This document shows positions 45,212-53,615 of a stretch of DNA of 64,000 nt, in pieces. Both the position numbers and the translations under genes were made by a program. A model generated the notes under the pieces. It saw only the letters and a list, made by a program, of their open reading frames with translations. It ran no database searches and had not been told where the DNA came from. The number at the start of each line of letters is the position of its first letter. Positions within the stretch are counted from its first letter, which is position 1. Origin of the DNA: Acuticoccus yangtzensis (GTDB lineage Bacteria > Pseudomonadota > Alphaproteobacteria > Rhizobiales > Amorphaceae); NCBI RefSeq assembly GCF_001927245.1, contig NZ_MJUX01000008.1, positions 1-64,000 on the forward strand. The letters are read 5' to 3'.

Positions 45212-45844
45212 ATGGCACTGCAAATCGGCGACATCGCCCCCGACTTCGAGGCCGACACCACCGAGGGACGCCTCCGTTTCCACGATTATATCGACGGGTC
45301 GTGGGCGGTTCTGTTCTCGCACCCCAAGAACTATACGCCCGTTTGCACCACCGAACTCGGCGCCACCGCCAAGCTCGGCGACGAGTTCGCCAAGCGCGGT
45401 GTGAAGGTGATGGGCCTGTCGGTCGACGCCATCGACAATCACGACCGCTGGCTGAAGGACATCGAGGAGACGCAAGGGGCGGCGCTGAACTTCCCGCTCA
45501 TCGCCGACTTCGACCGCAAGGTGGCGACCCTTTACGGCATGATCCACCCGAACGCGTCCGATTCCATGACGGTCCGTTCCGTCTTCGTCATCGGCCCGGA
45601 CAAGAAGATCAAGCTGACGATGAACTATCCCGCCTCCACCGGGCGCAATTTCGACGAGATCCTGCGCGTCATCGACTCGCTTCAACTGACCGCCAAGCAC
45701 CAGGTGGCGACGCCGGTGAACTGGAAGCGCGGCGAGGACGTGATCATCGTCCCCGCGGTGACCAACGAAGAGGCGAAGACGAAATTCCCGGACGGGTGGA
45801 AGGAAGTCCGCCCCTATCTGCGCATCGTGCCGCAGCCGAAATAA
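45212..45844 (+). CDS. 1-Cys peroxiredoxin (Prx6 type)
   Basis: Thiol peroxidase of 210 residues reducing hydrogen peroxide and organic peroxides. Peroxidatic Cys45 is in PKNYTPVCTTELG, and the C-terminal Prx6 extension (PVNWKRGEDVIIVPAVTNEEA) is present; I see no resolving cysteine, as expected for 1-Cys enzymes. AAGGAGA precedes the ATG. It lies 85 bp after the iron operon on the same strand, fitting protection against iron-driven oxidation, and is convergent with the methyltransferase gene (16 bp). Confidence 0.93.
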   Translation: MALQIGDIAPDFEADTTEGRLRFHDYIDGSWAVLFSHPKNYTPVCTTELGATAKLGDEFAKRGVKVMGLSVDAIDNHDRWLKDIEETQGAALNFPLIADFDRKVATLYGMIHPNASDSMTVRSVFVIGPDKKIKLTMNYPASTGRNFDEILRVIDSLQLTAKHQVATPVNWKRGEDVIIVPAVTNEEAKTKFPDGWKEVRPYLRIVPQPK

Positions 45845-45860
45845 GGCTGCGGGCCGCGCC

Positions 45861-46805
45861 TCAGGTGAGGCGCATCACGATGAGACTTTCGCGGGCGCCA
45901 TCCTTCAGGGGTTGGCGCCCGATCCATGTCTGGGCCAGCTCCTGCGCCATGTCGGCCACCACGTAGGCGGAGGCCCAGACGAGCTCGGCGCGCCCCTGCA
46001 GCAGCGGGGCGATGGCGTTCTGCTCATTATAGGCGGTAAAGGGCCAGGTTGGCGGATAGGGCGCCGGCAGGAAGATGTCGTGGAAGGCCACCAGCACTCC
46101 CGCGGGCAGCCCCGGCAGGACGTGGTTGAGGATGTGGTCGACGTCCGTGCCCGGCATCATCACGTGGCTGGAGTCCACGAACAGGAGATCGCCCGCCGAG
46201 AGCGCCGCGAAGGGGGCCGGGTCCGCCTGCTGCACCATCGTCTTCAGAAGCGTGATGGGCAGGCCCTCGAGGTCGGCGCGCGGCTCGGGGTCGATGGCGG
46301 TGATCGCCGTTGTCAGCCCCTCGTCACGCACCGCGCGGGCGAGGAAGCGGGTGGAGTGGCCGGAACCGACCTCGACGATGCGGGCCGGTCGGCGGGTTCG
46401 CACCAAGGTGTATAGCGCCGCCGCGTCGAGCCGCGGGCACCAGATCTGACCGAAGCGCGGCTCCGGCGGGGCCCCGGTGATGGCGGCGAGGGCGCCGGAC
46501 TGCGCCTCGATCTCCGCGAGGAAATCGGTGAGCGCCGGGCGCGCCGCGGCGAAGACGGGGGCGAGCGCGGCGAAGGGGCGCGACGCGGCGGCGAGCGCCG
46601 TCGGAGCGCCGCGCATCGGGATGAAGTAGCCCTTGGGGGCGATCCCGAGCACCGTCTGCAGTCCGAACGACAAGGTGCGGCGCCAGGCGCGCGAGAACAG
46701 GGGCGCCGTGCCCGTCGACGGTGAAGGCTGGCCCGCTGACGGCGGGGTCGGCGACGAGCTGGACGGCGAAGACATGGGCGGCGAAGACATGGGCGGCGAA
46801 GACAT
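45861..46805 (-). CDS. Class I SAM-dependent methyltransferase with repeat-coded N-terminus
   Basis: Methyltransferase of 314 residues. Motif I is RIVEVGSGHSTRFLARA, followed by AITAIDPEPRADL and FVDSSHVMMPGTD, the pattern of the Methyltransf_24 group that often modifies sugars or other small molecules. The N-terminal 40 residues are a Ser/Pro-rich low-complexity region encoded partly by a 15 bp tandem repeat in which each unit supplies an in-frame ATG (MSSPP). The first ATG with GAGGAG at good spacing is 46805; the next two are 15 and 30 bases downstream. Convergent with the peroxiredoxin gene. Confidence 0.85.
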   Translation of the reverse strand: MSSPPMSSPPMSSPSSSSPTPPSAGQPSPSTGTAPLFSRAWRRTLSFGLQTVLGIAPKGYFIPMRGAPTALAAASRPFAALAPVFAAARPALTDFLAEIEAQSGALAAITGAPPEPRFGQIWCPRLDAAALYTLVRTRRPARIVEVGSGHSTRFLARAVRDEGLTTAITAIDPEPRADLEGLPITLLKTMVQQADPAPFAALSAGDLLFVDSSHVMMPGTDVDHILNHVLPGLPAGVLVAFHDIFLPAPYPPTWPFTAYNEQNAIAPLLQGRAELVWASAYVVADMAQELAQTWIGRQPLKDGARESLIVMRLT

Positions 46806-46815
46806 GGGCGGGCTC
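46756..46815. repeat. 15 bp tandem repeat at the methyltransferase start
   Basis: Four units (46756, 46771, 46786, 46801) of GACATGGGCGGCGAA; the first is degenerate and the last ends in the ribosome binding site region. On the minus strand each unit encodes SSPPM, so unit number sets the number of possible start codons and the length of the N-terminal tail. Confidence 0.75.
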
Positions 46816-47013
46816 CTCGCGGGGGATGTCGCCCATGTCGTCAGGGAGCGCAAGGCGTTGGCGGAGCGTGCTGCCCCGCCGAGCCGCGTCAGGGCACGCG
46901 CGGAGGACCGCGCCCGCGAAACTCTCGTCGCGGGTGACCGTCCGCGTGCGCCCAGCAGAGGCGAGCCCGATGAGGCCGGGATCGTGCTGGACCCCTGACC
47001 TCGCCCCGCGCCG

Positions 47014-47919
47014 TTACGCCGGAGCGGACAGCTCCGCCGGGGTGCGTTCCATGTCGCGGGCGGCCTTCACGACGGCCTTCTGCACCTTCTCGAAGGCGCG
47101 GACCTCGATCTGGCGGACACGCTCGCGCGAGACGCCGAACTCTTCGGACAGCGCCTCCAGCGTCATCGGCTCTTCGGCCAGGCGGCGCTGCTCGAAGATG
47201 CGTTTTTCGCGGTCGTTCAGCACACCCATCGCGTTCTTCAGGAGACCGCGGCGGTTGTCCATCTCCTCGTTCTCGGCCAGCACCTCTTCGGCGTTGACCG
47301 ATTCGTCCACCAGCCAGTCCTGCCACTCGCCCGAGTCCGCCTCCTGGCGGATCGGCGCGTTCAGCGAGGAATCGCCGGACAGACGGCGGTTCATCGAGAT
47401 GACGTCCGCCTCGGGCACGTTCAGCTTGGTGGCGATCTGCGTCACCTGATCGGGCCGAAGATCGCCGTCGTCGAGCGCCTGGATGGAGCTCTTCACCTTG
47501 CGCAGGTTGAAGAAGAGCCGCTTCTGGTTGGCGGTGGTGCCGAGCTTCACGAGGCTCCACGACCGAAGAATATATTCTTGAATGGCCGCTTTGATCCACC
47601 ACATGGCGTAGGTCGCGAGGCGGAAGCCCTTCTCCGGGTCGAACCGCTTCACCGCCTGCATCAGGCCCACGTTACCTTCCGAGATCACCTCGGAGATCGG
47701 CAGGCCATAGCCGCGGTAGCCCATCGCAATCTTGGCGACCAGGCGCAGATGGCTGGTGACGAGCTTGTGGGCCGCATCCGAATCGTCATGCTCAAGGTAA
47801 GCCTTGGCGAGCATGTATTCCTGCTGCGGCTCCAGCATCGGGAATTTGCGGATTTCGTCCAGATAGCGTGACAGTCCGGCTTCGCCGGATGCGATCGCAG
47901 GTAACGATTGGGCCATCAT
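47014..47919 (-). CDS. rpoH: RNA polymerase heat-shock sigma factor RpoH
   Basis: Sigma-32 family factor of 301 residues directing transcription of heat-shock genes. Region 2 contains VTSHLRLVAKIAMGYRGYG and ISEGNVGLMQAVKRFDPEKGFRLATYAMWWI; the RpoH box QKRLFFNLRK is present, and region 4 has EEFGVSRERVRQIEVRAFEKVQ. GGAAGG lies just before the tandem ATGATG, and either ATG may start. The leader holds a terminator-like hairpin and a heat-shock-type promoter motif. Convergent arrangement is absent downstream; the methyltransferase gene follows on the same strand. Confidence 0.96.
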   Translation of the reverse strand: MMAQSLPAIASGEAGLSRYLDEIRKFPMLEPQQEYMLAKAYLEHDDSDAAHKLVTSHLRLVAKIAMGYRGYGLPISEVISEGNVGLMQAVKRFDPEKGFRLATYAMWWIKAAIQEYILRSWSLVKLGTTANQKRLFFNLRKVKSSIQALDDGDLRPDQVTQIATKLNVPEADVISMNRRLSGDSSLNAPIRQEADSGEWQDWLVDESVNAEEVLAENEEMDNRRGLLKNAMGVLNDREKRIFEQRRLAEEPMTLEALSEEFGVSRERVRQIEVRAFEKVQKAVVKAARDMERTPAELSAPA

Positions 47920-47930
47920 GTCCCCCTTCC

Positions 47931-48020
47931 AAAAAAGCCACCCGCCCGTGCGGCGTGGCTCTCCGCGGTCCGAAGCACCGCGGGACCGCCTGATGTGGGT
48001 CGTCTCAGGTCGAATTCAAG
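47931..48020 (-). promoter_or_regulatory. rpoH leader: heat-shock-type promoter plus terminator-like hairpins
   Basis: On the minus strand: CTTGAA (complement of 48015-48020), 15 bases, then CCCACAT (complement of 47993-47999), which resembles the sigma-32 consensus CTTGAA and CCCCAT. Downstream come hairpin 1, CCGCGGT/ACCGCGG (47963-47969, 47977-47983), and hairpin 2, AGCCAC/GTGGCT (47936-47941, 47955-47960) with inner CCG/CGG pairs, followed by six T (47931-47936) only a few bases before the rpoH ribosome binding site. Hairpin 2 has the form of an intrinsic terminator inside the leader. Confidence 0.45.
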
Positions 48021-48388
48021 GTCTCGCACCGCGCGGATGCGTGCAAGTGACCATCCGTTCACGTGGCCGAGCGTCGATGCATTCGTCGCGGTCGGCCAGC
48101 GCGTTCTTCTTGCCACCCGATCGGGCTCTAGCCGGCGAACCTTGGGCCGACCTGCCCGACGGGCCCGGCTCAGCCCCCGCGCGCAGCACTCTTACGTGCA
48201 GCATCATCCCCGAGCCGCCACACCTTTCTATCTGCCGCGCTTAATGTCGTCTGTCTGAAATGAACGACGGCTGACCGCCCCTTTGCCCTTCGCCCCGGGC
48301 GCGCGATGCGTCTATCATGCGCCCCGGCGATGCGGGCGTCCGGCCAGCCTGCTGCCATCGACAGAAGAGGCCGACGGACGGAGGACGT
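47961..48388. other. Divergent gap between rpoH and FAD oxidoreductase genes
   Basis: About 430 bases with no convincing gene. Apart from the rpoH leader elements it holds short frames on both strands without start signals. No tRNA-like cloverleaf was found. Confidence 0.5.
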
Positions 48389-49783
48389 GTGGGCGAGGAG
48401 TTGATCGGCCGGCTGATCGAACGGCTCGGCGAAGGATCGGTGCGGACGGGAGCCGACATTCCGCCGAACAATTGCGTGGATGCCTCTCATCTGACGCCGG
48501 TGACACCGCGCGCGGTGGTCTTCCCGCGCACCACCGAAGAGGTGTCCGCGGTCCTCGCCTTGTGCCACGCGGCCGACCAGCCCGTCGTCACCCAAGGCGG
48601 CATGACGGGACTTGCCGCAGGCGCCCACCCCGGCGAGGGCGAGGTCGCCCTGTCGCTGGAGAAGATGCGCGGCGTGGAAGAAGTCGACCCCGTCGCAGGC
48701 ACCCTCACCGCCCTCGCCGGTACGCCGCTCGCCGAAGTGCAGGCCGCGGCCGAGGAGGCAGGCTTCCTGTGCGGCATCGACCTCGGCGCCCGCGGGACGG
48801 CGACCATCGGCGGCAACGTCGCCACCAATGCCGGCGGCAACCAGGTGGTGCGCTACGGGATGACCCGCCGCAACGTGCTCGGCCTCGAGGCGGTGCAGGC
48901 GGACGGCACCATCCTCACGTCCCTCAACAAGATGATGAAGAACAACACCGGCTACGACTGGACGCAGCTCTTCATCGGCTCGGAAGGCACGCTCGGCGTC
49001 GTCACGCGCGTGGTCATTGGCCTTCATCCCAAGCCCGCCGCGGTGGAGACCGCACTCCTCGCCGCGCCCGATGCGAACGCCGCCCTTGCCGTCCTCGCCC
49101 GGCTTCAAGCCCGCTTCGGCGGCGAGCTTCTGACGTTCGAGGCGATGTGGTCGGAGTTCATCGCCGTCGCGGTCACGCGCATCAAGCTGCCCGAACCGTT
49201 CGCCGAGAGGCACGACGTCACCCTTCTGGTGGAGCTCGGCACCACCGACAAGGAGCGCATGACGGACGTTCTAGGCGAACTCATGGAAGAGGGCCTCGTC
49301 GCCGACGCCTTCCTCGCCCAGTCGGGCCAGGATGCGGCGCGCATGTGGGCCTACCGCGAGAGCGTCTACGAATACGGCCAGTTCCAGGGCAACCAGATCA
49401 ACCTCGACATCAGCCTGCCGCGCGGCCAGATCGGCCAGGCGGTGGAGGATCTGCGCCAGCTCGGCGCCTCGGCCTGGCCGGCGGCGGTGCAGGTGATCTT
49501 CGGCCACGTCGCCGACAGCAACCTGCACGTGGTCATCGGCCCGCTGGACGGCGGTGCGGGTTACGTCACCCCCGCGGACAAGAAGACCGTGGACGCTGGA
49601 GTTTACGAGGTGGTGCGCCGGCACAAGGGGTCGGTGTCGGCCGAACACGGCATCGGCCGGCTGAAGCGGGCCTATCTCGGCTACAGCCGCAGCCCGGCGG
49701 AGCTTGCCCTGATGCGCACGTTGAAGACCGCGCTGGACCCGAAGGGCATTCTCAATCCCGGCCGAGTGCTGGAAGAGGCCTGA
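48389..49783 (+). CDS. FAD-linked oxidoreductase, D-2-hydroxyacid dehydrogenase type (GlcD/Dld-like)
   Basis: Flavoenzyme of 464 residues of the vanillyl-alcohol-oxidase fold, related to D-lactate, D-2-hydroxyglutarate and glycolate dehydrogenases. The FAD-binding half shows VVFPRTTEEVSAVLALC, QGGMTGLAAGAHP and GIDLGARGTATIGGNVATNAGG; the C-terminal half has FGHVADSNLHVVIG and AEHGIGRLKRAYLG, NPGRVL. Electron acceptor unknown (quinone or flavoprotein). Start GTG 48389 follows GGAGG; the preceding frame is less protein-like. Divergent from rpoH; convergent with the receiver gene. Confidence 0.92.
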   Translation: MGEELIGRLIERLGEGSVRTGADIPPNNCVDASHLTPVTPRAVVFPRTTEEVSAVLALCHAADQPVVTQGGMTGLAAGAHPGEGEVALSLEKMRGVEEVDPVAGTLTALAGTPLAEVQAAAEEAGFLCGIDLGARGTATIGGNVATNAGGNQVVRYGMTRRNVLGLEAVQADGTILTSLNKMMKNNTGYDWTQLFIGSEGTLGVVTRVVIGLHPKPAAVETALLAAPDANAALAVLARLQARFGGELLTFEAMWSEFIAVAVTRIKLPEPFAERHDVTLLVELGTTDKERMTDVLGELMEEGLVADAFLAQSGQDAARMWAYRESVYEYGQFQGNQINLDISLPRGQIGQAVEDLRQLGASAWPAAVQVIFGHVADSNLHVVIGPLDGGAGYVTPADKKTVDAGVYEVVRRHKGSVSAEHGIGRLKRAYLGYSRSPAELALMRTLKTALDPKGILNPGRVLEEA

Positions 49784-49847
49784 CGTCCTATCCGGCGCGC
49801 CTCACAAAAGGGGCGCGCCGCCGGAGCTCCGCCTCGGTCGCGCCGTG

Positions 49848-50222
49848 TCAGGCGACGAGGCGCGGCCCGACGGAGCGGGCGATCGCATTCAAGAGGTCCT
49901 GCGGCTCCCACGGCTTGGAAATGCGCCCGGCAGCAGGGAAGCGGCGGATCAGCTCGCTCCCCTGATAATTATAGCCGGACACGAAGACGAAGGGTGTTCC
50001 AGAGGCTTCGAGCCACTCGGCCACAGGTTCGCTGGTCGACCCGTCTCCCAGGTCGACATCGAGGATCGCAAGCGCCACACCGGCTTCGGACAGCGCGGCC
50101 AGCGCTTCGGCGGCCGTCGCATAGGGACCGTTAATGCGGTACCCCGCCTCTTGCAGAAAATCGGCAAGATCGAAGCTGATCATGGGCTCGTCCTCGAGGA
50201 TCATGATCTCGGTTTGCGTCAT
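49848..50222 (-). CDS. Stand-alone response regulator receiver domain
   Basis: CheY-like protein of 124 residues consisting only of a receiver domain. Phosphoacceptor Asp55 is in AILDVDLGDG, with acidic Glu10/Asp11 (ILEDEP) and Lys103 (ISKPWEP); the switch region has FVFVSGYNYQG. No output domain, so it acts by protein interaction. It resembles single-domain receivers associated with HWE-kinase/PhyR stress pathways. AAGGAG lies before the ATG. Possible partner is the LOV kinase, but this is guesswork. Convergent with the FAD oxidoreductase. Confidence 0.92.
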   Translation of the reverse strand: MTQTEIMILEDEPMISFDLADFLQEAGYRINGPYATAAEALAALSEAGVALAILDVDLGDGSTSEPVAEWLEASGTPFVFVSGYNYQGSELIRRFPAAGRISKPWEPQDLLNAIARSVGPRLVA

Positions 50223-50651
50223 ATGTGCCGGTTACTCCTTCACGATAGGTTGCAAGGGACCGCACAAATGCCCGCGGCACTCCAATTCGGGACACCGCCA
50301 TCCAGCGGCTGGGGCAGGAGCGGAGCATTTCCGGCCACTACCCACAGATACGAGGGGTCGCACCTCCGCCCTATCCATCCGGCAGCTTGCATGCGTGAAG
50401 CATGCTGCAGTCCTCGGAACTTATTCCTCCACCCACTCCAACGCAAGCCGAATTGATGGGCAGTGATGCGCCATAGGTTGGATCGATGACCCGATCCGCC
50501 GGCATCGTCGCCGCCGCACGGCCCTCCCTCGCACCATCCTTCGCCCCGATCACGGCGGATTTGAGGCTGCCCCACAGCCTCTCACCACGAAGCCTTTGCA
50601 CCGCCGGAAGCGATGATTATGGATGAAGGCAAAGACTTATGAGGGGCCGGC
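50223..50651. other. Gap between receiver and QuiC genes
   Basis: 429 bases without a convincing gene, between divergent starts. It contains a GCATGC inverted repeat (around 50387-50404) and AT-richer DNA near 50610-50640 before the QuiC start. Frames are short or out of phase with any ribosome binding site. Confidence 0.5.
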
Positions 50652-52553
50652 ATGAAGACCTCGATCGCCACCGTCTCCATCGCGGGTGAGCTGCCTGAAA
50701 AGCTCGCCGCGATCGCCAGCGCAGGCTTTTCCGGCATCGAAATCTTCGAGCAGGATTTCATCGCGTTCGACGGCACGCCCCGCGACGTGGGCGCAATGGT
50801 GCGCGACCACGGCCTCGACATCACCCTGTTCCAGCCCTTCCGCGACTTCGAGGGCCTTCCCGAACCGCTGCGCACCCGCGCCTTCGACCGCGCCGAGCGC
50901 AAGTTCGACCTGATGTGCGAACTCGGCGTCGACCTCATCCTGATCTGCTCCAGCCTGCACCCGGAGGCGATCGGCGGGATCGACCGTGCCGCCGCCGACC
51001 TCGCCGAACTCGGCGAACGGGCGGCCAAGCGGGGCCTTCGCATCGGCTACGAGGCGCTCGCATGGGGCCGCCATGTCAGCGACCACCGCGACGCATGGGA
51101 GATCGTGCGCCGCGCCGACCACCCGGCCGTCGGCCTCATCCTCGACAGCTTCCACACCTTGGCGCGCAAGATCGACCCGAACACTATCCGCTCAATCCCC
51201 GGCGACCGCATCGCCTTCGTCCAGCTCGCCGACGCGCCGAAGATCGACATGGACCTCTTCTACTGGTCGCGCCATTTCCGCGTGATGCCGGGGGAAGGCG
51301 ACCTCGCCGTCACCGATTTCATGCGCGCGGTGATGGCGACGGGCTATAGCGGGCCGCTCTCCCTCGAAATCTTCAACGACCAGTTCCGCGGCGGCAGCCC
51401 GCGCGCGATCGCCGTCGACGGGCACCGTTCCCTTCTCTACCTGATGGATCAGGTGCGCCGCGTCGAACCGGCCGTGGCCGAAGCCGTCCCGCCGATGCCG
51501 CCGCGGGTGCCGGTGGAGGGCGTGGAGTTCATCGAATTCGCCGCCGACGACAGCGAGGCCGCCGCCCTCGGCCAGATCCTCACGACGATGGGCTTCTCCA
51601 AAGTCGCGCGACACATCGCGCGCGATGTCACGCTCTGGCGCCAGGGCGGCATCAACATCGTCGTCAACACGGAGCTGGAGGGGTTCGCCCACGCCGCCTA
51701 CCTGACCCACGGCGTCTCGGTGTGCGACATCGGCCTGCGCGTAAAGGACGCGGCCGCGACCGTGGAGCGGGCGCGCGCTCTCGGCGCCACGTCGTTCAGC
51801 CAGCCGCGCTTCGAGGGTGAGCTCGACATTCCCGCCATTCGCGGCGTCGGGGGCGGCGTGATGCATTTCATCGACAATGAGAGCGAGCTGGCGCGTGTCT
51901 GGGAGATCGAATTTCAGCCGCTGGAGCATGGCGCGGCGCTTGGCAATTCGGGTGCCGGGCTGACCCGCGTCGACCACATCGCCCAGACGATGAATTACGA
52001 GGAAATGCTCACCTGGACGCTGTTCTACACCGCCATCTTCGACGTGACGAAGGCGCCGATGGTGGACGTCGTCGATCCCGGCGGCCTCGTCCGCAGCCAG
52101 GCCATCGAAAGCGCTGACGCAGGGCTTCGACTCACCTTGAACGGGGCTGAAACGCACCGCACCCTTGCCGGGCGCTTCATCGCCGAAAGCTTCGGCTCGT
52201 CGGTGCAGCACCTGGCGTTTGCCTGCAGCGACATCTTCGCCACCGCCGAGGCGCTGCTGTCGGGCGGCTTTCAGGTGCTGCCGATCTCGCCGAATTATTA
52301 TGACGACCTGGCCGCCCGTTTCGATCTGCCGGGCGACCTGCTCAGCCGCCTCAAGGCCGCGAACATCATGTTCGACGCGGACGGGCGCGGCCAGTTCTTC
52401 CAGTTCTACAGCCGCACCTATGGCGAGGGCATGTTCTTCGAGATCGTCCAGCGGCGGGGCGACTATCGCGGCTATGGCGCGCCCAACGCGCCGCACCGGA
52501 TCGCCGCGCAGAAACGCATGCTGCGCAACACCTCACACACCCGCTGGACCTGA
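50652..52553 (+). CDS. quiC: 3-dehydroshikimate dehydratase fused to an HPPD-like domain
   Basis: Fusion protein of 633 residues. The N-terminal half (about 1-275) is a sugar-phosphate-isomerase-type TIM barrel that dehydrates 3-dehydroshikimate to protocatechuate in quinate/shikimate catabolism; likely metal ligands lie in GYEALAWGRH, LILDSFHTLAR, VQLADAPKID and SLEIFNDQF. The C-terminal half (about 285-620) is a vicinal-oxygen-chelate/4-hydroxyphenylpyruvate-dioxygenase-like domain with VDHIAQTMN, VQHLAFACSD and MFFEIVQRRGD supplying a His, His, Glu set. The fusion is that of QuiC1 in pseudomonads. Start MKTSIATVSI with GAGGGGC upstream. No protocatechuate genes are adjacent. Confidence 0.9.
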   Translation: MKTSIATVSIAGELPEKLAAIASAGFSGIEIFEQDFIAFDGTPRDVGAMVRDHGLDITLFQPFRDFEGLPEPLRTRAFDRAERKFDLMCELGVDLILICSSLHPEAIGGIDRAAADLAELGERAAKRGLRIGYEALAWGRHVSDHRDAWEIVRRADHPAVGLILDSFHTLARKIDPNTIRSIPGDRIAFVQLADAPKIDMDLFYWSRHFRVMPGEGDLAVTDFMRAVMATGYSGPLSLEIFNDQFRGGSPRAIAVDGHRSLLYLMDQVRRVEPAVAEAVPPMPPRVPVEGVEFIEFAADDSEAAALGQILTTMGFSKVARHIARDVTLWRQGGINIVVNTELEGFAHAAYLTHGVSVCDIGLRVKDAAATVERARALGATSFSQPRFEGELDIPAIRGVGGGVMHFIDNESELARVWEIEFQPLEHGAALGNSGAGLTRVDHIAQTMNYEEMLTWTLFYTAIFDVTKAPMVDVVDPGGLVRSQAIESADAGLRLTLNGAETHRTLAGRFIAESFGSSVQHLAFACSDIFATAEALLSGGFQVLPISPNYYDDLAARFDLPGDLLSRLKAANIMFDADGRGQFFQFYSRTYGEGMFFEIVQRRGDYRGYGAPNAPHRIAAQKRMLRNTSHTRWT

Positions 52554-52609
52554 CGAGCCGGCCGCCCGCGTCACCCCTCCCGCGCGGCCATCGCGCGATC
52601 TTGTCCGCA

Positions 52610-53500
52610 CTATCCTGCGCGCGCGGCGGTCCGCGCGATGGCATCGGCGACCATCTCCTCCAGCGCCTCGAGGAGATCGTGACCCATGCCGTGGATCTCC
52701 AGAAGCTCGGCGCCGGGGATCGCCTCGGCCGTGGCACGCCCCCCTTCGGGCGGGATCAAAGGATCGTCCGCCCCGTGGATCGCCATCGCCGGAAGGGAGA
52801 GGCCAGCAAGGCGGGTGTCGCGCGGCCCGCTGCCGATGATTGCCGCATATTGCCGGGCGACACCGTCAGCCCGGAAGGCGCGGTCCAGGTCCGCCTCCAT
52901 GCGCGCGCGCAGCACCGCATCGGGCGTCGGAAATCCGGGACTGCCGAGAATGCGCGCATGCGCCACCGCGACGTCCAGGAAGGCGGCCCGCTCCGTCAAC
53001 GGGTCCGGGCGGCGCGCATTGAGGACAGCCTGCGCCGCCTCCGTTGGGCCGGGCAGCCCGTCCGCCCCCGTGGTCGACATGATGGAGACCAGCGACATCA
53101 CCCGCTCCGGATGCCGCACCGCCAGAAGCTGGCCGATCATCCCGCCCATGGAGGCGCCCGCCACATGTGCCTCATCGATGCCGAGCGCGGCGAGCACGCC
53201 CGCCGCATCGTCGGCCATCTCCTCCAGCCGGTAGGGAACCTCGGGGATCCGGCCCTCCCGCCGCGCCTCCACCAGCGGGCCGATCGGCGGGGGCGGCACG
53301 TCCGGCCCCCACGAAAGGCCGGCGTCGCGGTTGTCCATCCGCACCACGCGCAAGCCGCGCGCGGCGACGAGATCCACGAACCGCGGCGACCAGCGCGTCA
53401 ACTGCATGCCGAGGCCGGACAGGAGCAGCACGGGTGCACCATCGACCGGTCCGTCGACCTCCACGCAGAAGGCCCGCCCGTCCAGGTCAACTGTCGGCAT
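52610..53500 (-). CDS. Alpha/beta hydrolase
   Basis: Cytoplasmic hydrolase of 296 residues. The nucleophile elbow is GASMGG (about Ser120), with LLLSGLGMQLTRW near the oxyanion site, an acidic residue in GADDPLIPP and histidine in IHGMGHDLLEAL, giving a complete triad. It resembles RdmC-like methyl-ester or enol-lactone hydrolases; because it lies next to QuiC (convergent, 56 bp) a role in protocatechuate metabolism is imaginable but unsupported. Start at MPTVDLDGRAF. Divergent from none; upstream gene is glutamine-synthetase-like on the same strand. Confidence 0.88.
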   Translation of the reverse strand: MPTVDLDGRAFCVEVDGPVDGAPVLLLSGLGMQLTRWSPRFVDLVAARGLRVVRMDNRDAGLSWGPDVPPPPIGPLVEARREGRIPEVPYRLEEMADDAAGVLAALGIDEAHVAGASMGGMIGQLLAVRHPERVMSLVSIMSTTGADGLPGPTEAAQAVLNARRPDPLTERAAFLDVAVAHARILGSPGFPTPDAVLRARMEADLDRAFRADGVARQYAAIIGSGPRDTRLAGLSLPAMAIHGADDPLIPPEGGRATAEAIPGAELLEIHGMGHDLLEALEEMVADAIARTAARAG

Positions 53501-53615
53501 AGGTTCAAAACTCCGCGTCGTCTGAAGGCAATGAAGGCCGGGTTACACGATCACCGCGCCCACCGTTAACCCCCAGTCCGGCATTTGACCGTCCGGCGCC
53601 GCCCGCGCCGGTCCC

